From: Polymorphobacter fuscus
GTDB taxonomy: Bacteria > Pseudomonadota > Alphaproteobacteria > Sphingomonadales > Sphingomonadaceae
Length of the DNA stretch: 64,000 bases
Assembly: GCF_011927825.1 (NCBI RefSeq)
Contig: NZ_JAATJI010000002.1
Coordinates: 509,864 to 573,863, forward strand
Direction of reading: 5' to 3'
Shown here: positions 44,678 through 53,039 of the stretch, piece by piece
Layout: every line of letters starts with the position of its first letter
Position numbering within the stretch: the first letter of the stretch is position 1
The notes under the pieces: generated by a model
Database searches by the model: none
Told to the model about the DNA's origin: nothing
What the model saw: the letters and a program-made list of their open reading frames with translations, nothing else
Made by a program: the position numbers and the translations under genes

Positions 44678-47276
44678 CTAATACGGTATTTCGCAATCGT
44701 CGAAATCGATGGGATTTGGACTGCTTGGTGTAATTGAGCTGCTTTCTGTACGGGGATTTGGGTTCAGGATTTCAGGTCGTCGGAAGACCAGTTCCGCCAT
44801 AAGTTTCGAGGTATGACGGCACCGAGGGTAGTTCGAGCAGCCCCGGAATTCGCCGTATCGGCCCGATATTTTTTTGAGGGTGCCAACCCTGCAAGTTGGA
44901 CAATAAACGGCCCTTTCCCCATCGACTGCCTCAATTGCAATACAACCGTCGGTTTCCATCTCGATCAGGAATCGAGAGACTTGGTCAAGGCCGGTATAAA
45001 TCCAGACTTCTCGCCTCGCACGCGTCAGGGCCACATAAAAGAGGCGCCGTTCTTCAGCCATAGGGAAGGGATCGGGTGCTGGCATCGGGATTTGCAAGAG
45101 ACTGTCGTCTTGGATCTGGCTTGGGAAGCCTTTTGGCCCTTCTTTCACATTTAGAAGCACAACAAACTCTGCCCAGCCCCTTCGCTGAGTGGATCGTCCG
45201 GAAGTCTATCGCCAGCCTGTCTCTAAACATCCGCTGCCATCGCGCGATTTCGGCGGGCTTGTCCGACCTATATCGGCCAAGGATCATCACGCGGACGAGA
45301 TTGCTCGTTCCAGAATGGTGGTTCGCATCCGCCGAATGATATGCCTTGTTGAGCTGGCTTTCCAGATGTCGGGAGGCAGTGTCAACGCCGGCAAAGCCAA
45401 AGGCGAACACAGATTGTCCCTTCAGCAGGCTTGTAGTTTTAACTTCCTTCTTAATTTGAGCCGGGTTCTTCTGAATAAATGCACTCGATGCGTCGCAGAG
45501 GGTTTGAGGAAACCGGAACGTTGTTCCCAAAGCCAAGCGACTTGAATTCGAGAAATTGCGTTCAAATTCGTTCATGACCGATATGTCGGCGCCAGCAAAC
45601 CGGTTGATGCCCTGCCAATCGTCTCCGACAGCACAGAGGTGAATTCCCTCACGTTGCGCTGTCAACGCTTTGAGGAGCCGGATGCGTGCACGGGAACTGT
45701 CTTGGAACTCGTCGGCCAAAACCATCTGGAAGGGGCTAACGTACCGGCCGGATTCGACATGGGCGGCAGCTTCTAGGAGCATGTCATCGAAGTCTATGCT
45801 CTGCTCCCGTTCAAGCCTTCGCTGCCACTCGCCCGCGATTGCAAGGTAGAGCGACAGAAAGGTACGAATGCGAGCGGGGAAGCCTGTCTGGCAGTAGCGG
45901 TCCGCCGCGACCTGGAGCGCCGCGGTTGTGAGGCCGTTGCCTTTGACGTGCTGCTGGAAGACGCGGACGAGACGCGCCATCGAACGGTTGTCCATTGGCA
46001 ATGGTGACTGTGGTCGAATGGAGTGATCGCGCTTTGGATCAAGCCCGTGCTTTCGCAATTCGGCTTCGAGTAATCGTGGCATATCGCCGTCGACAAACTG
46101 CTGGAATGTCGTCTCAAAAAGCTTGGTGCCTTGCTGCTTGTGGAGGTCGCGCTTCCAGGCAACACCATCCATATAGCCTACGAACTTCTCAAAACTCGCA
46201 CCGTTTGATTTTATGGCGAAATGCTCATGGTAAAGGTTGATGTCAGGATAGAAAAAATCAGGTCGGTATTGACCATGGTACTTGTCGGCCGTTTCGTGTT
46301 CATACGGCCTTTCATATTCAAAACGAATGCCCCGGAAGTAGAGCCAGTTGGCGATGGTGCGTTCGCCTTCACTTTTGACGACTATGCCACTTGCGGTCCG
46401 AAAACCTGCGACGCCGTTTGCATAGGAATCGGGTGTTTCATCGTCACCGGGATTCAAAATGTCACGTGCGTATATGGTTTGAAAGTCATCCCAGGCGGCG
46501 GCGAATTTTGAGTCGCTGCGCTCTAAAAAAGTGATGATCTCGCTGACAGTTGCCACATCCTGGCCTGGCTCTGCCCATCGAGCAAGAGAAGGCTTTTTTC
46601 CCGTTGCAGTGCCGATGACGTGCAACCCGAAAGCATGAAACGTCTCTGCGACGACCCGATCAACTTTCTCGAAAAGCGCCAGGCGTTTTTTTACTCGTTG
46701 CTTGAGCTCGATCGCAGCATCTTTGTTGAAGGCCAGCATTAGGATCTGATCAGGCTCCGCCAGCCCTTGCTTCATGGCGTACCCTGCCTTGGCCACCATT
46801 GTAGAGGTTTTACCAGAGCCTGCGGCGGCAACGACCTGCACAGCGTCATCCATGCAAATGCAGGCATCCATCTGCTCATCCGTGAGTGGAGCCTCCTCGA
46901 CGGTTGAAAAATACTCCTGAAGTTTGATCTTTTGATCGACCAGAAACTTCTCGTTGTGCGCTGCGAATTCAGCGAGCAATGCTTTGAGTTTCCACGACCT
47001 ATTGAGATTCGAATGGACGGTTCCAGTGTCAAACCCGGGTAGTGGAAAGCCCGCCATGATCCGATGAGCCGTACTTTGCGGAATCCACCGTGAGCGATCA
47101 ACGCTCGGTTCCCATCGCGCGCGCCAGAGCTTCTGCTCGTTGTCCTGTTTCTGGCGCCACTCGGCTTCGTTGAAGCGTACAGGTTGAAATCCGCCAGATG
47201 ACGAGCGCTTGCTGTCTAAGCCAAAAAGGCCGTCGGCAACGACTGCAGCAGCCGCAAGGACAAGCCACTCAATCAC
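44678..47276 (-). pseudogene. HelD-like superfamily 1 helicase with nuclease-like insert, frameshifted
   Basis: Two minus-strand frames make one helicase. The first (47276 to about 45165) has an N-terminal hydrophobic segment, Walker A AGSGKT (152-157), motif II DEFQD and reaches TIHSAKGL. The second continues from about 45175 with VVLLNVKEGPKGFPS, VALTRARREVW and a C-terminal topoisomerase-type zinc ribbon (four Cys) to 44678. Joining them needs two added bases near 45172 (giving AKGLEAEFVV) or one removed. Between the helicase halves the segment IANWLYFRGIRFEYE ... YRPDFFYPDINLYHEHF looks like a PD-(D/E)XK nuclease insertion. A sequencing error at that site would make the gene intact. Confidence 0.75.
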
Positions 47277-47304
47277 AATTCCGTCCAGACGAATTTAGAG
47301 CCCG

Positions 47305-49362
47305 TCACGCGCGAAGATCATCGAGAAATTCCGATCCCGGGCGGACGGCGCTAACCATCAACCCATCGCGTGCCCGGGTGCAAGCCACGTAAAGCAGATG
47401 TCGTTCGGTATCGTATGCGGTGGCAAGGTCGGCGTCGTCACCAACGGCTCGTAAGCGTTCCGGATCAGGCAGGGCATCTTCGTCGCAAGCCATTACAGCT
47501 ACGGATTTGAATTCAAGTCCCTTGACATCGTGCATCAACGCGATGACCGGTGAAGCCGCGTTGCGCGGGTCGAAGCCAGCCATTGAGATCGCCGCTCGTG
47601 CCCTTTTTAGCTGGGCATTTCCGCGAACAAGGACAGCGACTTCCGATGCCATTGCGCCCGTGGTGCAGGCGGTCTCGATGAACTTTGCAACGCCTGCAAT
47701 TTCCGCTTCTTGGTCCGCGAACAGAGACACGCTCGGCACCGGCCCATCGAACACCGAGACAGTACCCCTGCGGCCGTCTTCGACACCGTCCATGTCGGCA
47801 ATAGTCGCCGGCAGCAGGCGGTCAGCGGAAACGCGGATCTGGTGTGAAGTGCGATAACAAACCTTGAGGCAGTGGCTACGCCCGCGGACATCAATCCCGA
47901 GCTTCGCCCAGGAAAACGGCAGATGAAAGATGCGCTGCCCGAGATCGCCGGCAAAGAACAGCGCTTCGCTGCGGCCCTCTCCAGCCTTCGCCAGGAAGCG
48001 TGCTTGCGGCACAGTCAGGTCCTGCGCCTCATCGACAACGATATGTGTGAACGGCAGCTTCCCGATCGCCGCGGTGCTCAATTGCCCGTAGATCTCCGGC
48101 CAGGTTGTCAACTTGCGCTGCGCCAAACGTTCACGCACGAAATCGAACACCGCCCAAGCTGCAGTCCGTTGCCGCAAGCCGAGACGTGTCTTGCGTCCAA
48201 TCCTGGGCACCTCCGCATAGGCAGCTTCCGAACTGACCTGCCAGGCATCCACCACCTCGTCCCACTCGTCGAACAGGAATTCAGCCGTCATACAGCTTTC
48301 GGGATCAGCATCGAGCGCTGCCTTGATGGCTGCTTGTACTTGGCTCGCTGTTGCTAGGTTCGGTTGACCAAAGGCACGTGAGAAAAGCTCATAGGCTGCC
48401 TGATCGAGCGCTCGCACTGTAACTCTGGATCTGACCGCGATCTCCGCTTCGGTCAGGATGTGCAGCTTGCCTTCCAAGGCCGTTGCCAGAGACTTGGAGA
48501 AAGTTGTCAGCAGGACGTGCGCGCCTTCATCCTCTCGGGCCAGATGGACAGCCCGGTGCAACGCCACAATCGTCTTGCCGGTGCCTGCCGAACCCGCCAC
48601 GCGCGCCGGGCCTGACCATTTCCGTTCCACCAGCGCCCGTTGTGCCGGATGTAGGAAAACCGCCCATTTTTCGAATGGCTGATCGAGCGCGGCCCGCAGT
48701 TCCTCGATGTTGTCGACAGTTCGAAATCGGCGTTGGGCATCCGGGTGGGTGAACGGATCGGCATCGACAGCCTTCACCGCAATATGGTCCTCCAATCGCC
48801 CGCCGGTGGCGTAATCTGTGAGGGCTTCCGCGGCTTCGGCGGGTAGCTTTGCATAAAGCTGCACCACGTCGTCGAGCTTTGTTTCCCTGACTAGCTTCAG
48901 CCAGTCCCGCGGCACACCGACATCGAGCATCTGGTCGTCGGTCAGAGCAGAGAACGGGTAGCTTGCAGGTGCCGGCTTCGTCTTCGTCTCGATCGGCAGC
49001 GCAGCCGAAATGGTCGGCACAACAGGCGCAGCATCGACGACGATCGGCATTTCGACAAACTGCATCGCGCCGGTGCGTTCATGGGCCACGACACGTTTTC
49101 GTTCTGCCCACCAATATGCGGCGTCATGATGATCAACGTACGCCAGCAGTGTCGTCTCACCCTCCTTGTAGAGAATGATGCGCAGGTCACCGCTGACGCG
49201 CACCGACCAAAACCCAGGCGCCTTTTCTATCCGGTGCATCTGAAGGCCATTGCCGCGAGGATCGAGCTGCAGATCGAACGCTGCCAGTTTGGCCTGCTTC
49301 TGTTCGGGCGCCGCCAGACGCCCAAGCGCGTCGGTGAACGTAGAGGCGTAGAGCAAGGTCAT
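47305..49362 (-). CDS. UvrD-family helicase with N-terminal RelE-like domain
   Basis: A 685-aa fusion. Residues 1-90 read as a RelE/ParE-fold domain (WSVRVSGDLRIILYKEG and VDHHDAAYWW). After a linker comes a superfamily 1 helicase: Walker A GSAGTGKT (257-264), motif II DEAQD (444-448), and late motifs DVKGLEFKSVAVM and LYVACTRARDGL. No antitoxin gene is next to it, so the RelE part may bind RNA, ribosomes or a partner rather than act as a free toxin. Its ATG overlaps the preceding gene stop by 4 nt, and the HelD-like gene starts 28 nt after its stop. Confidence 0.85.
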   Translation of the reverse strand: MTLLYASTFTDALGRLAAPEQKQAKLAAFDLQLDPRGNGLQMHRIEKAPGFWSVRVSGDLRIILYKEGETTLLAYVDHHDAAYWWAERKRVVAHERTGAMQFVEMPIVVDAAPVVPTISAALPIETKTKPAPASYPFSALTDDQMLDVGVPRDWLKLVRETKLDDVVQLYAKLPAEAAEALTDYATGGRLEDHIAVKAVDADPFTHPDAQRRFRTVDNIEELRAALDQPFEKWAVFLHPAQRALVERKWSGPARVAGSAGTGKTIVALHRAVHLAREDEGAHVLLTTFSKSLATALEGKLHILTEAEIAVRSRVTVRALDQAAYELFSRAFGQPNLATASQVQAAIKAALDADPESCMTAEFLFDEWDEVVDAWQVSSEAAYAEVPRIGRKTRLGLRQRTAAWAVFDFVRERLAQRKLTTWPEIYGQLSTAAIGKLPFTHIVVDEAQDLTVPQARFLAKAGEGRSEALFFAGDLGQRIFHLPFSWAKLGIDVRGRSHCLKVCYRTSHQIRVSADRLLPATIADMDGVEDGRRGTVSVFDGPVPSVSLFADQEAEIAGVAKFIETACTTGAMASEVAVLVRGNAQLKRARAAISMAGFDPRNAASPVIALMHDVKGLEFKSVAVMACDEDALPDPERLRAVGDDADLATAYDTERHLLYVACTRARDGLMVSAVRPGSEFLDDLRA

Positions 49363-50060
49363 GTTTTCACGTCATCGTCTTCGTACTTGCCGACCACCCA
49401 GATGAAGCTTTGGATGTCGATATTGTCTCTTGCCTCCAGCGAGCTGATCGCAGCGCGCGTCGCGCCGACGAGGTCAAGCAGGCTTTCATAGGTTTGAGCG
49501 TTGATCTCGGCCTTGTAGTCATCGTGAAAATGGTGGCCAACGCGCTCCGAAAAGTCGACCGTCACGAGTGGTTTCAAGAACATGTGCTGCTGGAAATCCC
49601 AAAGATTAGGGAAATACGTCGCCATCGGCCATGAAATCCGGCCATGCGGCTGAACGGCCTTGTCCATGCCACGGCCACCATCTGCAAAATCCCCAAATGC
49701 GAAGCGGGCAGCAGACCGCAGGAAGGCGCCGCCATTCGAGCCGTTCAGCACATCTTTCAGGCGCATGGATTCGAACTGGGAGAGGAGGTTGATCCAGCAG
49801 CGTGCATGGGCGACGCGCTGAGCATCGTCATCGCTGGCATTCATAGCGGCATCGAGCGGCAATACCTTTGCCAATGCCAGTGCTGCATCCACCTTATAGG
49901 TTCGCTCCATTGCGACATTCGTGTTGCCGCGGAGACCGTCCGGCATAAAATCGCAGAAGCGCCTCATGGCGCCGTCGAAGCCGACATAATGAGGATGCAA
50001 TTTGCCGGCCTCGTTGCGCAGCCGGGCAATCAATCGTTGTTCGTTGTTGTCGTGAAACAC
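49359..50060 (-). CDS. Protein of unknown function upstream of the RelE-UvrD gene
   Basis: A 233-aa soluble protein without a recognised family. It is rich in aromatic and His residues in its second half (around residues 140-175: ISWPMATYFPNLWDFQQH, VGHHFHDDY). The GTG start at 50060 immediately follows an in-frame TAG and has no ribosome binding site, while a 34-codon frame with a better start precedes it in the same phase. The native protein may therefore be about 34 residues longer and interrupted here. Co-translation with the helicase (4-nt overlap) suggests a joint function. Confidence 0.6.
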   Translation of the reverse strand: MFHDNNEQRLIARLRNEAGKLHPHYVGFDGAMRRFCDFMPDGLRGNTNVAMERTYKVDAALALAKVLPLDAAMNASDDDAQRVAHARCWINLLSQFESMRLKDVLNGSNGGAFLRSAARFAFGDFADGGRGMDKAVQPHGRISWPMATYFPNLWDFQQHMFLKPLVTVDFSERVGHHFHDDYKAEINAQTYESLLDLVGATRAAISSLEARDNIDIQSFIWVVGKYEDDDVKT

Positions 50061-50165
50061 CTAGGAACGCTTGCCGGCAAGGATCACGACGCCGGCAAAT
50101 CCATACTGCTTGTCGGGCTGCCATCGAATCGTCGCGTTACCTTGCGGGATTTCTCTACTCACCAT
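50061..50165 (-). CDS. 34-codon frame in phase with the next gene (cut-off N terminus or small protein)
   Basis: ATG at 50165 follows a G-rich GGGGGTGTGGA stretch and encodes MVSREIPQGNATIRWQPDKQ and 14 more residues before TAG at 50063-50061. The following codon is the GTG of the 233-aa gene in the same frame. This is what a single nonsense mutation in a longer gene would look like; an authentic small protein is the alternative. Confidence 0.45.
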   Translation of the reverse strand: MVSREIPQGNATIRWQPDKQYGFAGVVILAGKRS

Positions 50166-50204
50166 TCCACACCCCCAGAACCGTCATCAGCCGCCATATC
50201 CGCT

Positions 50205-50765
50205 TCAGGCTCGCTCGTGCATTTGGATCACCATCGCCGCCAAGCGATCGGCGGAATGGCCCGGAAGGTGCGTCTGAAAGCTTTCGGCCAAAGCCGCATA
50301 ATACCAGAGCGTGCCGTCCTTCTCGCCGGTGAACCGGTCCCACACACTCGGCCCGGTGCTGGCCAGATCGGCAAGGATCGCGCCGATATTGTGCGTCTTG
50401 TCGGCCAACGAGACGAGCAGCGATGCCGGCGGCTTGTGTGCCAAGCTGGCAATATAGGCCTCCTTGCGCGCCCGCCACGGCGGTTTCGGTTCCGTGTCGG
50501 AATCGGTGCAATGATCTACGATGTCGGCAACCCGATCGCCATAGCGCGCGCGGATGTCGGCCAGCCGTTCCGGCCCTCCCTGGTCTTCCACTGCGTCGTG
50601 GAGCAGCGCTGCGATAGCCTGGTCCTCATCGGCACCGGCTTCCAGTGCGAGCGACGCCACACCAAGTAGGTGCGAGACATAGGGAATGCCTGAACCCTTG
50701 CGAATTTGCTCTCGGTGAATGCGGCTGGCGTAGGCGAGGGCGTCGTCAAATCGGTCGGTCAGCAT
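50205..50765 (-). CDS. HD domain phosphohydrolase (RelA/SpoT hydrolase-like)
   Basis: A 186-aa protein with the HD signature His32, then ALLHDAVED (His56-Asp57) and ADKTHNI, as in stand-alone (p)ppGpp hydrolase-like HD proteins. The metal ligands are present, so it should be active on a nucleotide or related phosphoester; the substrate is inference. It is part of the same co-directional unit, 41 nt after the small DUF488 gene. Confidence 0.8.
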   Translation of the reverse strand: MLTDRFDDALAYASRIHREQIRKGSGIPYVSHLLGVASLALEAGADEDQAIAALLHDAVEDQGGPERLADIRARYGDRVADIVDHCTDSDTEPKPPWRARKEAYIASLAHKPPASLLVSLADKTHNIGAILADLASTGPSVWDRFTGEKDGTLWYYAALAESFQTHLPGHSADRLAAMVIQMHERA

Positions 50766-50806
50766 TGTTCGGCCCCATGTTGTTCGATCAGCGCGTCAGA
50801 CGCGCA

Positions 50807-51238
50807 CTATAAATGCACGATGTCGACATTGCCCCAATGTCCCCGCAGATACTCCGCGACCAGCCGGCGATGGCAGTTGTGCGGCTTGTCCTCGCTGCAC
50901 AGCAGGCATGCGCCATCGAGCATTGCCGGATCGAGCTTCTCGATCTTGCGCGACTCCATCAGGCCGAGAAACTCCCGCTCATAGGCGCTCCAATCGCCCT
51001 TTTCCTTCTTATAGCGGTCGAGCATTTCCTGCGTCGGTGCCAGCTGCGGCAAATGGCGATAATCCATCGCCGCCAATTCCTTGGAAAACCATTTCAGATC
51101 GTCGCGTTTTGCAAAGCCAGCGAGTTGCGAGACGTTGTTCAAGCGTACGTCCGCCAGCAGCCGCGCCTTGCTGCGGCGCAGCCGGTCGAAGAAATGCTGG
51201 GCGGTCGATTTGGTGAAACCGATGGTGAAAATCTTCAT
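50807..51238 (-). CDS. DUF488 family protein (short)
   Basis: A 143-aa DUF488 protein: IGFTKSTAQHFFDRL, LLADVRLNNVSQLAGFAK and the CHRRLVAEYL motif near the C terminus with preceding LLCSEDKPHNC. The conserved Cys-His-Arg suggests a nucleotide-related or redox function, but DUF488 has no established role. Its start overlaps the next upstream DUF488 gene by 4 nt. Confidence 0.85.
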   Translation of the reverse strand: MKIFTIGFTKSTAQHFFDRLRRSKARLLADVRLNNVSQLAGFAKRDDLKWFSKELAAMDYRHLPQLAPTQEMLDRYKKEKGDWSAYEREFLGLMESRKIEKLDPAMLDGACLLCSEDKPHNCHRRLVAEYLRGHWGNVDIVHL

Positions 51239-51834
51239 TCGGCTGCTGACACCTCGTCTGGTCGCTCGTAGGCGATCTTGTCCGCTTGCATCTTATAGGC
51301 GCGGTCCGTCAGCTCGGCGGGCGATGCGAACAGGTCATGCTCGTCGATGCGCAATTCTTTCATCAACCGGGACATGGCCGTAGCATGGTCTTCGATCGCG
51401 CCATCGGGGCCGATGTGCTTCACCCCTACGCCAGCATCGACCAGAGAACGCGAAACCAGGATGGTGCGATGGCACGTCACCGGGTCCTTTTCGGCACACA
51501 TCAGCGCGATGCGATGGCCCGCCGCCCCCTTCAACACGCGTTCGATACCGGTCTTGAACAACGCACTTTCGGCTAGCCGCTCGTAGCTGACTTGGCCGTC
51601 GACGTAATGCCGTGGATCGTCCGACCGAGCGCCGAGCTCCTTCCCGAGAAACGCATAGGAAATGCCGGCGCGCTTCAGCGCTTCCTTCAACGGCTCGCGA
51701 TTGAACTGCGGGTTGAAGCGGCTGTAGGGCGATGACCGCACATCTCCGATGGCAGTCACACCCGCGGATTGCAGCAGGTGAAGGAACACTTCTTCCGAGT
51801 GGGTCGAATGCCCGACTGTGAAAACGTCCGTCAT
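51235..51834 (-). CDS. DUF488 family protein (long)
   Basis: A 199-aa DUF488 protein with the full family pattern: TVGHSTHSEEVFLHLL, IGDVRSSPYSRFNPQFNREPL, SYAFLGKELGAR, and LMCAEKDPVTCHRTILVS. It is a paralogue rather than a copy of the following 143-aa DUF488 protein. It overlaps both neighbours by 4 nt. Confidence 0.88.
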   Translation of the reverse strand: MTDVFTVGHSTHSEEVFLHLLQSAGVTAIGDVRSSPYSRFNPQFNREPLKEALKRAGISYAFLGKELGARSDDPRHYVDGQVSYERLAESALFKTGIERVLKGAAGHRIALMCAEKDPVTCHRTILVSRSLVDAGVGVKHIGPDGAIEDHATAMSRLMKELRIDEHDLFASPAELTDRAYKMQADKIAYERPDEVSAAE

Positions 51835-52505
51835 CCAAGGCGCTCCGGCGTGATGATGCCTGCCACCAGCTTATACACGAACCGCTCCGCTTGTCCCTCC
51901 GGCGCCCATGCTTCGGCAACGGAACAACAAAGAAGTCCATGCCCGATTTCCCGTCGTTCACCGACACGCAGGTTGAAGGCGGGGTCTGTTGCACGCAGAC
52001 AATAGCCAACCCCGTTGTAGGTAAAGCTGGCGCGGGTCCTTGGCTTTGCAACGCCGCCCCACCCCTCATCGCTACCTACCAGCGTGCAATCCTGCACTTC
52101 GATCAGCAGAAGTGAATGGTCAAACCCGTTGGCTACCGCTTCAGACATCTCGTCGAAAAGGCCATTTCTAGTCGATAGCCTATTTTCCCAAAGCGTCGCC
52201 GGCGCGTCCAGACATTGGCGGGCCTCAATAAACGATACTGTCCCCAATCTCGCCCAACGCCCGGTCTTAAGTCGGTTCTCGGTCTGACACCCGATCGGGA
52301 AGGACCGCCCAACCGGCACGCTCAGGACATCTCCAACCTTTGCCGGATCGCCGGGCCCAACAACACGATCATACGCCGTGATCGCGTGATGGGCCTCGCT
52401 GGTCAGCGGGCGTACCCATTGCTCTGTATCGATATCCTTGCCCGCGTAGCAGAACCCGCCAGGGCGAGCCGACGCCGCGAGGCAGACCATTCGTATGTTG
52501 GTCAT
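51831..52505 (-). CDS. Dual OB domain-containing protein
   Basis: A 224-aa protein resembling the dual OB-fold family that often accompanies DUF488 genes. RMVCLAASARPGGFCYAGKD and WVRPLTSEAHHAI open it, and a second beta-rich half follows from about residue 125. OB folds suggest nucleic-acid binding. It is joined by 4-nt overlaps to the 178-aa gene before it and DUF488 after it. Confidence 0.7.
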   Translation of the reverse strand: MTNIRMVCLAASARPGGFCYAGKDIDTEQWVRPLTSEAHHAITAYDRVVGPGDPAKVGDVLSVPVGRSFPIGCQTENRLKTGRWARLGTVSFIEARQCLDAPATLWENRLSTRNGLFDEMSEAVANGFDHSLLLIEVQDCTLVGSDEGWGGVAKPRTRASFTYNGVGYCLRATDPAFNLRVGERREIGHGLLCCSVAEAWAPEGQAERFVYKLVAGIITPERLG

Positions 52506-53038
52506 GCGCCGGGTTCACGCTCAAATCGGGGCGGAAGCGGGAAGAAGCGATCGCCTAGCGTTGGACCCGCGGCTGTCCAGTATGATCTCAGCGGCAGTTG
52601 TTCCATTTGATCTCCCGATGGCTCCATATGGTCTTGCATGACGAGAGGAAGGCGCCCGACCTCGTCTTCCAGCACTCCCAGCAACTCGGCCAGCCAGCCA
52701 GCATAGGCCCAATCCCGCCCCCTGCACCGCGCCGAGATCTCTGGGAAGCGCACAATGAACTTCTCTGCCAACTGCCGGGCCGTGTCATTCTTGGCGTCGG
52801 TCCAGTGGAAATACTCGTTTTCCGATGCCGAATAATACTGGATGCTGGGCTCGGCCTCCCCCGGGATGAACGCCGGGTTGATCCGCGAAAACGCTCCGGC
52901 CGGTGCAATCCATACCCGGTACGACAGGTGCATGTTCGGCATGAACCGCGCCCACTGATAGCCCATGCGGTGCATTTCGCTGACCATGCGGATGACGCGC
53001 AATGATCGCCGAATCTGCGAGATCGGCCCCTTCGTCAC
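52502..53038 (-). CDS. Protein of unknown function between Mod and the dual-OB gene
   Basis: A 178-aa soluble protein, not recognised. It begins with a basic helix (RRSLRVIRMVSEMHRMGYQW) and is rich in Trp, Tyr and Phe (for example YYSASENEYFHW). It starts 1 nt after the mod stop and overlaps the dual-OB gene by 4 nt, so it is translated together with both. Confidence 0.65.
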   Translation of the reverse strand: MTKGPISQIRRSLRVIRMVSEMHRMGYQWARFMPNMHLSYRVWIAPAGAFSRINPAFIPGEAEPSIQYYSASENEYFHWTDAKNDTARQLAEKFIVRFPEISARCRGRDWAYAGWLAELLGVLEDEVGRLPLVMQDHMEPSGDQMEQLPLRSYWTAAGPTLGDRFFPLPPRFEREPGA

Positions 53039-53039
53039 A

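Noticed and set aside
45150..45190. Programmed ribosomal frameshift in the HelD-like gene
   Set aside because: No slippery heptamer of the usual type is seen at the break, and restoring the family sequence needs two added bases, which points to a deletion or sequence error.
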